64,000 nt of DNA. It comes from Oscillospiraceae bacterium. GTDB taxonomy: Bacteria; Bacillota; Clostridia; Oscillospirales; CAG-272. Below the pieces are notes generated by a model. That model did not search any database, was not told where the DNA came from, and saw only the letters and a program-made list of their open reading frames with translations. Numbering within the stretch: position 1 is the stretch's first letter; each line of letters starts with the position of its first letter. Where the stretch lies: NCBI GenBank assembly GCA_015064695.1, contig SVRS01000001.1:155473-219472 (forward strand), given 5' to 3'. A program made the translations under genes and the position numbers. This document shows, piece after piece, positions 16,739 through 25,637 of the stretch.

Positions 16739-17506
16739 TTAATTTTTGAAGCCGTACTGGTGGAACAGGCTGAAGGGGAGCAGGGAAAGGGCTTCCGTCG
16801 GTGTGTTGACGACTTCTGCACCGTCTACGTGGCTGTACAGGATGGTGAACTCGTACGAGGGGGCCCCATCGTTGAAGTGCTCGATCATGGATTCCGCGCG
16901 ACGGAGAATACTAAAATTGGTGCTGCGATTTCGGATCAGAACGAACTCCTTGTCCTTGACGGTGTACCGGAAGCTTGTGGAATAATCCTCTGTGACCGGC
17001 TGGTAGGCGGGATCGGGCAGACCCGTTTCACGATCAATGCGGAACTGGTAGGAGGTGCATTGCATCTGCACAAATAAGGTTTCCACCCCGTCGGGACGGT
17101 CGATGTAGACGTTTTCCTGCATGAGCAGAATGCCATAGCTGTATTTATTTCGAAAGGCAACGACTTGGAAGTTGAACTGTCCTTGGAGTCGGAGCGGCTT
17201 TCGGAGGATGGAGACCAGCTCGGTGGCATCCGAAGCTTGCGGCAAAACGAAAAGCTCAAGAAAATGGGGGGCTTCGGCGTTCACGTCGGGGAGGGAGACG
17301 TAGCTTGTCGTATCGCTTTTGCTGATTAAGGGGAACTGGAAAAAAAGGGGGGATTCGGACGTGCCCTCGGTTTCGGAAGGCATATCTGCTGCAGGGGGCG
17401 GGCTTGTGGAATCGAAGGGCTGTGGAGTGGGGGTGGCATGGCCGCAGGCGGTGGCCATACACAGAGCAGCCAGGCAAGACAGCGCTGCACGGAATGCTTT
17501 TTTCAT
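16739..17506 (-). CDS. lipoprotein of unknown function in a sigma-factor operon
   Basis: A 255-residue predicted lipoprotein. The ATG at 17506 gives MKKAFRAALSCLAALC with lipobox MATAC (Cys about 21) and has AGAAGGAG seven bases upstream. A Pro/Ser/Thr-rich linker (about 22-55) precedes a globular part rich in beta strands (VSLPDVNAEAPHFLELFVLPQ, YSYGILLMQENVYIDRPDG, SIEHFNDGAPSYEF-type segments). No family recognised. It follows the LRR membrane protein by 44 bases and is the third gene of the operon started by the ECF sigma gene at 20036, so it is probably a target or partner of that system. Confidence 0.7.
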   Translation of the reverse strand: MKKAFRAALSCLAALCMATACGHATPTPQPFDSTSPPPAADMPSETEGTSESPLFFQFPLISKSDTTSYVSLPDVNAEAPHFLELFVLPQASDATELVSILRKPLRLQGQFNFQVVAFRNKYSYGILLMQENVYIDRPDGVETLFVQMQCTSYQFRIDRETGLPDPAYQPVTEDYSTSFRYTVKDKEFVLIRNRSTNFSILRRAESMIEHFNDGAPSYEFTILYSHVDGAEVVNTPTEALSLLPFSLFHQYGFKN

Positions 17507-17550
17507 GGTAGGTAGGCTCCTTCTGTGTGAATGGTAGAGAATCAAACGGA

Positions 17551-19497
17551 TTATTCAAGGGATTCGACCAGGTCTCCGTCGGTGCAGGATACGGTGAAAT
17601 CGGAATGGGGCTGCTCCAGACTGCCGAAGCCAACTCCCAAGGTCAGAGCCTTCCATTGCGCCTGGGTTCCGCCGTAATCGACGTGGTTGACCGAGACGCA
17701 CCCTGCAAAGAGGCCGTACCGAACCGACGTCAAGGACACGGGGATGGAAATGCTTTTCAGACCGGTACAATTCTCAAACAGATTATTTCCCAGGGACTCC
17801 AGGTGGGAGGGGAAGGAGACGGATTTCAGGGCGGTGCAGTTCTGGAACGCGTAGGAGTCGATCTCGGTCAGCGAGTCGGGGAAGGAGACGCTTTGCAGCT
17901 GTGAGCATCCCGAGAAGGCGCACATACCAATCTTGGTGATGGGATCGGGAATGGTGATGCTTTGCATCCGGCGACCGCGGAATGCGGAGTCACCGATCTC
18001 GGTGACGGAGCCGTCGGAGGGAATGACAGCGTTGCATCCGCCCAGGACCAGGATCTTCTTGTCCTTTTGGATGATGCAGTTGTTCACTGCGGTGTACACG
18101 GGATTGTTCTCGTCTACGGTGAGCGTTGTCAAGGAGGGGCAGCCCGAGAAGCCGACGCCCGACAGATTGGTGACGGAGGCGGGAATATGGATGGCGGTCA
18201 AGGACGTGCAGTTTTCAAAGGCGAGGTCGATGCTGGTGATGGCATCGTGGAGGATAATCTCCTTGAGAGAGGTGCAATCCTTGAAGTGATTCACGCCGAC
18301 CTCGGTTACAAGGGGCGGGTAGGTAAAGGAGGTGAGGGAGGAGCATTCCTGGAATACGAAGTTCCCCATGCGCGTAACGGTGTCCGGCAAGGTAATGGCG
18401 GTCAGAGAGGTGCATCCGCAGAAGACATGGTTACCCACGTGGGTCAGCTGAGCGGGTAAGCGTAGGTCGGACAGCACGGGGCAGTATGCAAACAGGCCGT
18501 CGTTGAGTTTGGTGACACCGTCGGGCAGGGAGACCTTACGCAACCGCTTGCAGTTTGTGAAAGCGCTATCGCCCAGGGTGACCACACTATCGGGAAGAAC
18601 TACCTCCGTGAGACCGGGGCAGTAGCCAAAGGCCATGTCGCCGATCTCGGTCAAGCCCTCGGGGAGATGGATCTCGGTAAAGGAATTGCAGGCGGTGAAG
18701 GCCATGCTGCCGATTTTTTTCAAGCCTGACGGGAACCGGACGTTCTGGAGGTTCGTGCAATGATCAAAGGCGTTTTTTTCGATGGTATGCACGGTATCGG
18801 GAATGACGATCTCCCGGAGCGTACTGTCATACTCGAACAGCTCGCCGGAAATCACAGTTACGGGTACCATTTTTTCGGTTCCCACGTCATAAACGAGATT
18901 GGGAAGAATGATTTTTTCACCCTCGGCACCGTCTCTGCGGGAGATGCGGGCGCCTACCGATCCGTCCTCCTCCCGTTGGGTACGGAAGATGAAGCGCATA
19001 TCCGCTCCCTCAATCGTGCCGCAAACCGTGCAGTAGCCGTTTTCATGGGTATGGGGGAGGGGATCTATGCTTTCGGTGACATAATTTCCGCAGACCGGGC
19101 AGGTTGCATTGCGCAAGCCGTTCACGTAACAGGTGGGCTCCCGTTCGATGGTCCAGCTTTCCACGTGATGGCCGTCCTGGCAGGAAAGGGTGAGGCGTGT
19201 TTCGGATTCGGATTCGGTTTCGGGAGAGGATTGCGTTGCGTCATCCGTCGTGGTGCCGTCCGGCGGAGTGACGGGGGGATTTTGTCCTGCCCAAACAATG
19301 GCGCAGACAACGCTGACGGAGATCACGGCGCAGAGGAGTGCGACACCCCAGCCGCCGGTCAGAAAGCGGGCGAGGGGGGAGGACTTCCGGTGGAGATGGG
19401 GTTGGGAGGGCTTCATAAGGCTTAGCTTTTCGGCGGCCTCCAGAATGAGGTCGTCCTGCATATCGGTCAAGGCAAAAAAGGCTCGTTCTCCGTTCAT
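17551..19497 (-). CDS. single-pass membrane protein with BspA/TpLRR ectodomain, putative anti-sigma or sensor
   Basis: A 648-residue protein. Residues 1-45 are cytoplasmic with ALTDMQDDLILEAAEKL, a motif also present in the paralogue at 23003. One membrane helix follows (about 48-70, GWGVALLCAVISVSVVCAIV), then a Ser/Thr/Glu linker. Next come zinc-ribbon-like C-x2-C pairs (CPVCGNYV, CTVCGTI, about 133-165) and 15 or more LRR_5 (TpLRR) repeats of the form AFxxCxxLxxIxLPxxVxxIG, then a DYGGTQAQWKAL cap. Its start overlaps the ECF sigma stop codon by ATGA. Known of the family: LRR_5 domains bind host or surface ligands. Inferred: the cytoplasmic tail holds the sigma factor and the LRR domain senses. 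No classical zinc anti-sigma motif is visible. Confidence 0.85.
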   Translation of the reverse strand: MNGERAFFALTDMQDDLILEAAEKLSLMKPSQPHLHRKSSPLARFLTGGWGVALLCAVISVSVVCAIVWAGQNPPVTPPDGTTTDDATQSSPETESESETRLTLSCQDGHHVESWTIEREPTCYVNGLRNATCPVCGNYVTESIDPLPHTHENGYCTVCGTIEGADMRFIFRTQREEDGSVGARISRRDGAEGEKIILPNLVYDVGTEKMVPVTVISGELFEYDSTLREIVIPDTVHTIEKNAFDHCTNLQNVRFPSGLKKIGSMAFTACNSFTEIHLPEGLTEIGDMAFGYCPGLTEVVLPDSVVTLGDSAFTNCKRLRKVSLPDGVTKLNDGLFAYCPVLSDLRLPAQLTHVGNHVFCGCTSLTAITLPDTVTRMGNFVFQECSSLTSFTYPPLVTEVGVNHFKDCTSLKEIILHDAITSIDLAFENCTSLTAIHIPASVTNLSGVGFSGCPSLTTLTVDENNPVYTAVNNCIIQKDKKILVLGGCNAVIPSDGSVTEIGDSAFRGRRMQSITIPDPITKIGMCAFSGCSQLQSVSFPDSLTEIDSYAFQNCTALKSVSFPSHLESLGNNLFENCTGLKSISIPVSLTSVRYGLFAGCVSVNHVDYGGTQAQWKALTLGVGFGSLEQPHSDFTVSCTDGDLVESLE

Positions 19498-20036
19498 ACG
19501 TGATACCCCCCTTCCGCTAAGTGGGCGCGCAGGCGCTCGCGCAGCTTAAAGAGCCGCTGATTGACGGCGTTCGGGGTCATATTCATGCGGGCGGCCAGAT
19601 CCTTTACCGAGCAGGCGTACCAGTATCGGCCCATGAACAGAAGGCGGTCCGTCTCTCCTTGGCGGGTGAGAAAGTCGGACAGCATGGCGGCCAGATCATC
19701 GCTTCGCTCGTCGGGCATGGGAATGCAGGACTCCAGCTCGTCGAAGGACAGGGTCAGATCCCGATCCCTACGGCGGCGGTGCAGATCCCGCAGGCGGTTC
19801 AGGGATAGGTTTCGAACGATGCGGCAAACGAAGGCTCCGAGGGATCGGGGCTTGGTGGGGGGGATGCTGTTCCAGGTTTTCAAGTACGTATCGTTGACGC
19901 ATTCCTCGGCGTCGGGAGAACTGTTCAGGATGTTCATGGACACCTGCATACAGACTCCGCCGTACTTGTCGGCCGTCTCGCGGATGGCCTGCTCGTTACG
20001 GTCAAAGTACAGAGCAACAATGTCTTGATCGTTCAT
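19494..20036 (-). CDS. ECF-type RNA polymerase sigma factor (copy 1)
   Basis: A 180-residue ECF sigma factor. Region 2 covers DIVALYFDRNEQAIRETADKY to DAEECVNDTYLKTWNSIPP and AFVCRIVRNLSLNRLRD (about residues 4-85). Region 4 is the C-terminal helix-turn-helix with WYACSVKDLAARMNMTPNAVNQRLFKLRERLR (about 135-172). The second in-frame ATG (20036) is chosen because GGAGG sits five bases upstream; the ATG at 20048 lies inside that site's context. It is translationally coupled to the LRR membrane protein. Close relative of the sigma factor at 24952. Confidence 0.93.
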   Translation of the reverse strand: MNDQDIVALYFDRNEQAIRETADKYGGVCMQVSMNILNSSPDAEECVNDTYLKTWNSIPPTKPRSLGAFVCRIVRNLSLNRLRDLHRRRRDRDLTLSFDELESCIPMPDERSDDLAAMLSDFLTRQGETDRLLFMGRYWYACSVKDLAARMNMTPNAVNQRLFKLRERLRAHLAEGGYHV

Positions 20037-20055
20037 GGTTACCTCCATTTAATAT

Positions 20056-20077
20056 GTGTCTGTACTTATTATGACAC
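20056..20077 (-). promoter_or_regulatory. inverted-repeat element upstream of ECF sigma copy 1
   Basis: GTGTC and GACAC arms separated by 12 A/T-rich bases, 19 bases before the start. A near-copy lies upstream of the second sigma gene at 25529-25549. Either the -10 region of an autoregulated promoter or an operator; not distinguishable by eye. Confidence 0.45.
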
Positions 20078-20128
20078 CGTTTCATGTACGATTATTATGG
20101 TTTGTTTGAATATTTCGTAAAAATAAGG

Positions 20129-20160
20129 AAAAAACGCACCGCCCCGAGGGGCGATGCGGT
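20129..20160 (-). terminator. terminator of the 20.2-25.5 kb operon
   Basis: On the minus strand CGCATCGCCCC pairs with GGGGCGGTGCG (one wobble), followed by TTTTTT. Confidence 0.75.
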
Positions 20161-20179
20161 GAGAACTGAAAAAGGAAGA

Positions 20180-21502
20180 TTATCGGGGGCGGGCGTTGAC
20201 ATGAACCGTAACGCTTTCGGGAATCTGCGCCTGCAGGGCGTTCCACTGGGTCTCGGTGCCCGCAAAGTAGATGTCGGTCAAGGCGGGACATTCGTCAAAA
20301 ACACCGTTTTCCAGCGTCTCAAGGCCGGCGGGGAGATAGACCTCGGTCAGGGAGGTGCATCCGCGGAAGGCGCAGGACTGGATCTCCTGTACCTTATTGG
20401 GGATTGTGAGGGATGTCAGAGAGGCACAATTCTCAAAGGCGTACATCCGAACCGTGATCAGATTTTTGGGGAGGGTGAGGTCGATCAGGGAGGTGCAGCC
20501 TGCGAAGGTTGAGGGATGTATGGTAAAGACGTTGTCGGGCAGGACGACCTTGGTCAGCTTCGAACAGCCGTAAAAGGCGTCGGGCTGCAGCTCCAGGAGG
20601 CTGTTGGGCAGAGTTAACTCGGTCAAAGACGTGCAGAAGGCGAAGGCGGCGGTCTCAATGGTATCCACCGTCTCGGGCAGGGTGAGGGCGGTGAGCATCT
20701 CGTCTCTGAAAAAGGCCTGCTCGGTGATGAATTTGATCTCACGGCCGTCTACGTAGGCGGGGATATAGACTGCGGCGGCGGTGCATTCTCCACGACCCGT
20801 GACGGCGTAGTAATTTGCCCCCTCGGAGAACCCGAAGGCCAGATCGGTATGCCCGATGTAGGGAACGATTTGGGGCTCGACCAGGACCTTACTGCATACC
20901 GAGCATTGGATGCCGTTGGCAGAGCCGTTTTCGGTCAGGGTGGGGGCTACGGCGGGAATGGAGATTCCCTTGTGATCGGTTTTGGCGATGGATTTGGATT
21001 CGATTTTCCCGCAGGAGCAGGTACGCTCCTGCTTGCCGATGCTACGGCAGGTGGCCTCCTTGAGAACGGTCCAATCTCCGAAGGTATGGACGTGGGAATC
21101 GGGATTTTCCCAGGGGATGATGATCTCTCCGGTTACCGCATCCACCCAAATATTCTCCACCGTGGAATAGTGGGAGCTTTCGGGAAGCTCAACCAGCCAG
21201 CGGAGGAATACGTTGTAGACGGATCGTCCGTCGGGAGCTTGGAGGATCCCTTGGGACTCAATGCGGTAGACGAAGCCGCTGTCGGGGTCTACGTCCCCGG
21301 TTTTGATGTTCCAGTGGGCCGAGGCGAGGTCCATGGCTTGGGATTCGGAGATGGTCTGCAAATCGGTATCGGCGGTACCGGAATTCTGAGGGAGGTCGGG
21401 GCCGCTTTCGGCGGGATCTTGTCCTCTGTCGCAGGCGGGAAGGATGCACAGGGCAACCGTCAAGAGCAGAGGAAGGGTGAGCTTACGTGGAATGAATTTC
21501 AT
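20180..21502 (-). CDS. BspA-type leucine-rich-repeat lipoprotein with PepSY-like region
   Basis: A 440-residue lipoprotein (lipobox ILPAC, Cys about 24; AAAGGAG eight bases before the ATG). Residues about 52-130 resemble a PepSY domain (ESQAMDLASAHWNIK, then IWVDAVTGEIIIPWENP). Two zinc-ribbon-like Cys clusters follow (ERTCSCGKI, IQCSVCSKVL). About seven LRR_5 repeats fill the remainder (AFAFCTSLTELTLPNSL and repeats), ending FAGTETQWNAL. LRR_5 lipoproteins are surface adhesins or ligand binders in gut bacteria. It is the last gene of the operon that begins with the sigma factor at 25512, 46 bases after the preceding LRR lipoprotein. Confidence 0.85.
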   Translation of the reverse strand: MKFIPRKLTLPLLLTVALCILPACDRGQDPAESGPDLPQNSGTADTDLQTISESQAMDLASAHWNIKTGDVDPDSGFVYRIESQGILQAPDGRSVYNVFLRWLVELPESSHYSTVENIWVDAVTGEIIIPWENPDSHVHTFGDWTVLKEATCRSIGKQERTCSCGKIESKSIAKTDHKGISIPAVAPTLTENGSANGIQCSVCSKVLVEPQIVPYIGHTDLAFGFSEGANYYAVTGRGECTAAAVYIPAYVDGREIKFITEQAFFRDEMLTALTLPETVDTIETAAFAFCTSLTELTLPNSLLELQPDAFYGCSKLTKVVLPDNVFTIHPSTFAGCTSLIDLTLPKNLITVRMYAFENCASLTSLTIPNKVQEIQSCAFRGCTSLTEVYLPAGLETLENGVFDECPALTDIYFAGTETQWNALQAQIPESVTVHVNARPR

Positions 21503-21548
21503 GATTTTCTCCTTTTGAGATGCGGATGCTTATCGTGTGATCGGGCCG

Positions 21549-22967
21549 TTAACGGCCATAGGACCGGATGGCGTGCTCGTAGTGTACGGTGGCTTCCAGG
21601 AAAGGGGCGTTTGTTCCTTGGAGGTTGCCCACGGCTATGGCGTTCCATTGCTCCTCGGTGCCGCTATAGTAGATGTCCGTCAGATTCACACAGCCTCCAA
21701 AGGCGTGGGATTCGATGCTCGTGACGTTCACGCCCAGGGAAATCGACGTCAGCGACGTGCAATTTTCAAAGGCGTAGGATTTGATCTCGGTCACCGTGGC
21801 GGGGATCGTGATCTCGGTCAGGGAGGAGCAACCCGCGAAGTCGAAGCTTCGAATGGAGGTAATAGGCGCTTGGATGGTCACAGACTGCAGGGCGGTCAGA
21901 TTCTGGAAGCCGCTGAGGTCGGTGACCTTGCCATCCCGAATGATGACGTGCTTCACGGCAGTCACGTCGCTGCCGAAAAGGAAATCGAGGCTGAAATGTG
22001 TGGGCATGGTAACGGTGGCCAGGCGGGAGCAGCCCTGGAACACGAGCAGACCATATTCCTCCAGGGACTCCGGCAGCTCCAGGGAGGTGAGGCCGATGCA
22101 ATCCACGAAGGCATGGTTCCCCAGGGTCTTCAATCCTTCGGGAAGGGTGATAGAGGAAAGCATCTTGCAGCCTCGGAAGGCGCTTGAATCGATGCAGGTC
22201 ACACCGTCGGGGATGCGGATGGACTCCAGCGACTTGCAGAGGATAAACGCATCGTGCTCGATGACGGTTACGCCTGCGGGAATGACAAGCTCGGTAAGCT
22301 TTCCGCAGTTACTGAAGGTAGAGGAGGGAATGACCGTCAAGCCTTCGGGGAGGGTGCAGGAGGCAAGGCTCGTACAACCTGCGAAGACACCGTAGCCAAA
22401 GTCGGTCACGCTGTTCGGAACGGCTATGGAGGTCAGGGAAAAGCAGCCGGTGAAGGCCCAGTCACCCAGCTTTTTCAGCCCGCTTGGAAGGGTGACGTCG
22501 CTCAGCAGTGGGCAATTGGCGAAGGCCCAGTCCTCGATGGACGTCAAGCCGGCGGGTAATTCCACCCGTGTCAGATCGGAGCATTCCGAGAAGGCGTTCT
22601 CTCCAATGGCGGTCACGGGGGCGCCGTTATAGGTGGAGGGAATCACGATCTCGGTGTTGGTACAGCCTTTGATGCCCGATACCGCGTAGCTTCCATCGCT
22701 TTGCTTGGAGAATACCAGCCCCTCGAAGGCGTTCCCCGGTTCGGTTTCCGATTCTGCTTCGGTAACCGCATCCGTAACCGTATCCGTATCCGAATTCGTA
22801 TCCGCATCCGTATCCGTGTCGCTATCCCTGTCCGCGGTTGTGGCCGCGGAGGGAGGTTGGTCGGTGGTTTGATGATTTTCACCCTCGGGCGCTATGGCGC
22901 AGGCGGTCATGCCTACGGCCAGCAGGATGACCGAGAGGGCAATGGAGATTCCGGTGGTTGATTTCAT
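21549..22967 (-). CDS. BspA-type leucine-rich-repeat lipoprotein
   Basis: A 472-residue lipoprotein. The ATG at 22967 gives MKSTTGISIALSVILL with lipobox GMTAC; AAAGGAT is eight bases upstream. The linker (about 40-75) is an Asp/Thr/Ser repeat written by a hexanucleotide DNA repeat. About 13 LRR_5 repeats follow (AFSECSDLTRVELPAGL and so on), with one atypical spacer around LSGFQNLTAL, ending YYSGTEEQWNAI. Surface-exposed ligand binding is inferred from the family. Lies 35 bases after the LRR membrane protein, in the same operon. Confidence 0.87.
   Translation of the reverse strand: MKSTTGISIALSVILLAVGMTACAIAPEGENHQTTDQPPSAATTADRDSDTDTDADTNSDTDTVTDAVTEAESETEPGNAFEGLVFSKQSDGSYAVSGIKGCTNTEIVIPSTYNGAPVTAIGENAFSECSDLTRVELPAGLTSIEDWAFANCPLLSDVTLPSGLKKLGDWAFTGCFSLTSIAVPNSVTDFGYGVFAGCTSLASCTLPEGLTVIPSSTFSNCGKLTELVIPAGVTVIEHDAFILCKSLESIRIPDGVTCIDSSAFRGCKMLSSITLPEGLKTLGNHAFVDCIGLTSLELPESLEEYGLLVFQGCSRLATVTMPTHFSLDFLFGSDVTAVKHVIIRDGKVTDLSGFQNLTALQSVTIQAPITSIRSFDFAGCSSLTEITIPATVTEIKSYAFENCTSLTSISLGVNVTSIESHAFGGCVNLTDIYYSGTEEQWNAIAVGNLQGTNAPFLEATVHYEHAIRSYGR
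22760..22830. repeat. hexanucleotide-type coding repeat in the lipoprotein linker
   Basis: Degenerate tandem GTATCC/GCATCC units encode the alternating Asp-Thr/Ser linker. Similar blocks lie at about 3238-3292 and 7229-7290 in other lipoprotein genes. Confidence 0.65.
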
Positions 22968-23002
22968 AGGCGTATCCTTTCTGATTGCGGGGAGGCGGAG
23001 GA

Positions 23003-24955
23003 TCAAGATTGGAGGAAATAAACGTTTTCTTCGAGAATGGGGGGGTTGTGATTCGCGATTTGGATGCGGCTCCATTGCTGATCGGTGCCGCGGAAATAGA
23101 TCCTTGTCAGCGCCTCACAGCTGTGGAAGGCGAATTCTCCGATAGAGGTCAAGCTGCTCCCCAGGGTGAGGGAATTCAGAGCATTACAATCATAGAATGC
23201 ATACCGATCAATGGTGACCACACCGTTGGGGATGGTGATCGACGTCAAGCTCTGGCAGCTGTAGAAGGCCTCTTTTCCAATGGAGGTGATGCTTTCGGGG
23301 AGGATCACCTCGGTCAGCGCGGTACAACAGGCGAAGGCACTCGGGGAGATTTCGGTGACTCCTTCGGGAACGGTTATGGAGGTAAGGGCGTAACAATCGC
23401 AGAAGGCGTATTCTCCGATGGAGGTCACAGTGTCGGGGAGTGTGATGGAGGGGAGTGCATTGCAGTTGGCGAAGGCGGCGTATTCCAGCGTGGTCAATCC
23501 CTCGGGGAGGGTCACCTCGATCAGGCTTCTGCAATTACTGAATGCTTCCTTGCGGATGACCGTGACCCGGGGCGGCAGCGCTACGGAGGTCAGACCGGTG
23601 CATTGTCCAAAGGCGCTGGCTCCGATATCGGTAACCGTGTCGGGGATATCGATCTCGGTCAAGGCGGAGCAAGCGAAGAAGGCCTCGTCCCCGATGACGG
23701 TGACGGTGTCGGGTATGGATATATGAGGCAGATCATGGCAATAGCCAAAGGCACCTTCTCCAATGGTGAGGAGGCCGTCGGGGAGAATAACCGAGGTCAG
23801 GGATTGACACCCCAAGAAGGTCTGGGCATCAACGGTGCGGATCCCATCGGGGATGCGAATGGATACGAGCTTCGGGCAATCGGAGAAGACGGCCTGCCCC
23901 ATGGAGAGAAGGCGCTCGGGGAGAGAGACCGATACCAGACTATGGCAACAGGCAAAAACGTGGTGGCCCAGGGAGGTCACGCTCCGGGGAACCGTAACCT
24001 CGGTCAGACTGCGGCAGTTCATAAAGGCTTGGCTTCCGATTTCCGTCACACCGTTGGGAATGGTGATTTCGGTCAGTACCCTACATTCGTTGAGGAATTC
24101 TTCCGGAATTTCGGTGATGCGCTGAGGCAGGCGGATGCTTTTCAGCTCCACGCAGTAGGAGAAGACGCCGGCGCCGAGGTGGGTGATGCTGTCGGGCAGG
24201 GTGGCCCGGGTCAGCTTGGAGCAGTTGGCAAAGGCGTTATCCCCTAAGAAGGTGACACTGTCCGGGAGGGTGATTTCAGTCAGCTTGGAGCAGTTGGCGA
24301 AGGCCGCTTGCTCGATGCGGGTAACACTGTTGGGAATCCGGACGGAGGTCAATTCCCTGCAGTTGCGGAAGGCGTTGACACCGATGGAGGTAATGCCCTC
24401 GGGAATGAACACCGAGGTCATGCAATCGTAGCCGATAAAGGCGTCATCTCCAATGGCGGTGATGGGATATCCCTCGCAGGAATCGGGAATATGAACGGAG
24501 GATCTGTAGACTTCCCCGACGCTTGTAAGGGTATAGGAGCGGGTGTCCCGATTGTAGGAAAAGGTCATTCCGTCGAGGGTCACCGTGGCGGGGGAAGGGA
24601 CGGTCTCCTGGGTGGTGACCTCCTCGTGGGGCTCCGTATCGGTTTCGGGAGGTGGGGAGACGGATTCCGTATCGGGGGAGGGCTTGGTTCCCACGGGGCC
24701 GATGACGGGCGGTCGGGAGCCCACCCACATGAGGGCGCAGACGGTGCTGAGGGCTACGGCGGCACAGAGCAGGGCAACACCCCAGCCGCTTTGCATGAAG
24801 CGAGTCAGAGGATTGTTTCTTGCTTCGCGGTATACGCGAGGACGGACTCCCACGATGGGCGTGGGGTCATCCAAAAGCCCCAGGACCTCGGCGGCTTCCT
24901 CGATGAAGTCGTCGCGGATCAGAGACAATACGTCAAATGCTTGTTGTCCTGTCAT
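23003..24955 (-). CDS. single-pass membrane protein with BspA/TpLRR ectodomain, putative anti-sigma or sensor (copy 2)
   Basis: A 650-residue paralogue of the protein at 17551. The cytoplasmic tail (1-55) has DVLSLIRDDFIEEAAEVLGLL; one helix spans about 57-79 (SGWGVALLCAAVALSTVCAL); then a Pro/Thr/Glu linker and roughly 18 LRR_5 repeats (AFANCSKLTEITLPDSV and similar), capped by FRGTDQQWSRI. The zinc-ribbon-like segment of copy 1 is missing. ATGA overlap with the sigma gene upstream shows translational coupling. The shared PLxRFxxxGWGVALLCA segment and the Asp-Asp/Glu-Ala-Ala-Glu tail are the best candidates for sigma contact. Role inferred; no experimental family match known to me. Confidence 0.85.
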   Translation of the reverse strand: MTGQQAFDVLSLIRDDFIEEAAEVLGLLDDPTPIVGVRPRVYREARNNPLTRFMQSGWGVALLCAAVALSTVCALMWVGSRPPVIGPVGTKPSPDTESVSPPPETDTEPHEEVTTQETVPSPATVTLDGMTFSYNRDTRSYTLTSVGEVYRSSVHIPDSCEGYPITAIGDDAFIGYDCMTSVFIPEGITSIGVNAFRNCRELTSVRIPNSVTRIEQAAFANCSKLTEITLPDSVTFLGDNAFANCSKLTRATLPDSITHLGAGVFSYCVELKSIRLPQRITEIPEEFLNECRVLTEITIPNGVTEIGSQAFMNCRSLTEVTVPRSVTSLGHHVFACCHSLVSVSLPERLLSMGQAVFSDCPKLVSIRIPDGIRTVDAQTFLGCQSLTSVILPDGLLTIGEGAFGYCHDLPHISIPDTVTVIGDEAFFACSALTEIDIPDTVTDIGASAFGQCTGLTSVALPPRVTVIRKEAFSNCRSLIEVTLPEGLTTLEYAAFANCNALPSITLPDTVTSIGEYAFCDCYALTSITVPEGVTEISPSAFACCTALTEVILPESITSIGKEAFYSCQSLTSITIPNGVVTIDRYAFYDCNALNSLTLGSSLTSIGEFAFHSCEALTRIYFRGTDQQWSRIQIANHNPPILEENVYFLQS

Positions 24956-25512
24956 AGACGGTACCCTCTTTCTGTCAGGTAGGCCCGTAGCTTCTCCCGA
25001 ATCCTATGCAATCGTATAGAGGCGGCGTTGGAGGTCAGATCCAGGCGAGCGGCCAGATCCTGCACGGGACGGGCGTACCAGTACCGTCCCACGAACAGGG
25101 CACGGTCTTCTTTATTTAATGAAGCAAGGAAATCGTTCAACAGGTCGGGAAGCTGCGAGGAGGATTCGGACAGGGGAATGCAGGACTCCAGCTCTTGAAG
25201 AGACAGGGTCAGCTCTCGATTGCGCTTGGCGGCTCGCATATCCCGCAGTCGATTCAGGGACAGGTTGCGTACGATGCGGCAGACGAAGGCGCACAGGGAC
25301 GCGGGACGGGTGGGCGGAATGGAATTCCAGGTTTTCAGATAGGTATCGTTGAGGCATTCCTCTGCGTCGGGCTGGCTATTTACGATATCCATGGATATCT
25401 GCAGGCAGAGCTTTCCGTATTTGGCGTCGGTCTCACGGATGGCTTGCTCGTTTCGGGCAAAGTACAGCTCCACGATTTCGGTGTCGGAGCAAAAGGGGGG
25501 CGCGTGTTTCAT
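24952..25512 (-). CDS. ECF-type RNA polymerase sigma factor (copy 2)
   Basis: A 186-residue ECF sigma factor with region 2 (EIVELYFARNEQAIRETDAKYG, DAEECLNDTYLKTWNSIPP) and region 4 (YWYARPVQDLAARLDLTSNAASIRLHRIREKLRAYL). The start at 25512 has AAAGGAG seven bases upstream. It heads a four-gene operon: sigma, LRR membrane protein, and two LRR lipoproteins. Roughly half of its residues look identical to copy 1, with most difference in the recognition helix (MTPNAVNQRLF against LTSNAASIRLH), so the two may read different promoters. Confidence 0.93.
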   Translation of the reverse strand: MKHAPPFCSDTEIVELYFARNEQAIRETDAKYGKLCLQISMDIVNSQPDAEECLNDTYLKTWNSIPPTRPASLCAFVCRIVRNLSLNRLRDMRAAKRNRELTLSLQELESCIPLSESSSQLPDLLNDFLASLNKEDRALFVGRYWYARPVQDLAARLDLTSNAASIRLHRIREKLRAYLTERGYRL

Positions 25513-25528
25513 AGAGGGACTCCTTTCG

Positions 25529-25549
25529 GTGTTCTACCTATTAAGACAC
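25529..25549 (-). promoter_or_regulatory. inverted-repeat element upstream of ECF sigma copy 2
   Basis: GTGTT and GACAC arms around an A/T-rich core, 16 bases before the start; it aligns with 20056-20077 with one gap. Confidence 0.45.
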
Positions 25550-25579
25550 GGAACGTGGGGTGAATCTTTCCGAAATGCA

Positions 25580-25614
25580 AAAAAAATGTGTGGGATCCGC
25601 ATGGCAGATCCCAC
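25580..25614 (-). terminator. terminator of the GH3 gene
   Basis: Minus-strand stem GTGGGATC/GATCCCAC with a 9-base loop, followed by ACA and eight T. Confidence 0.75.
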
Positions 25615-25637
25615 GGAGCTTCTTGGGAGGGGGGTGA

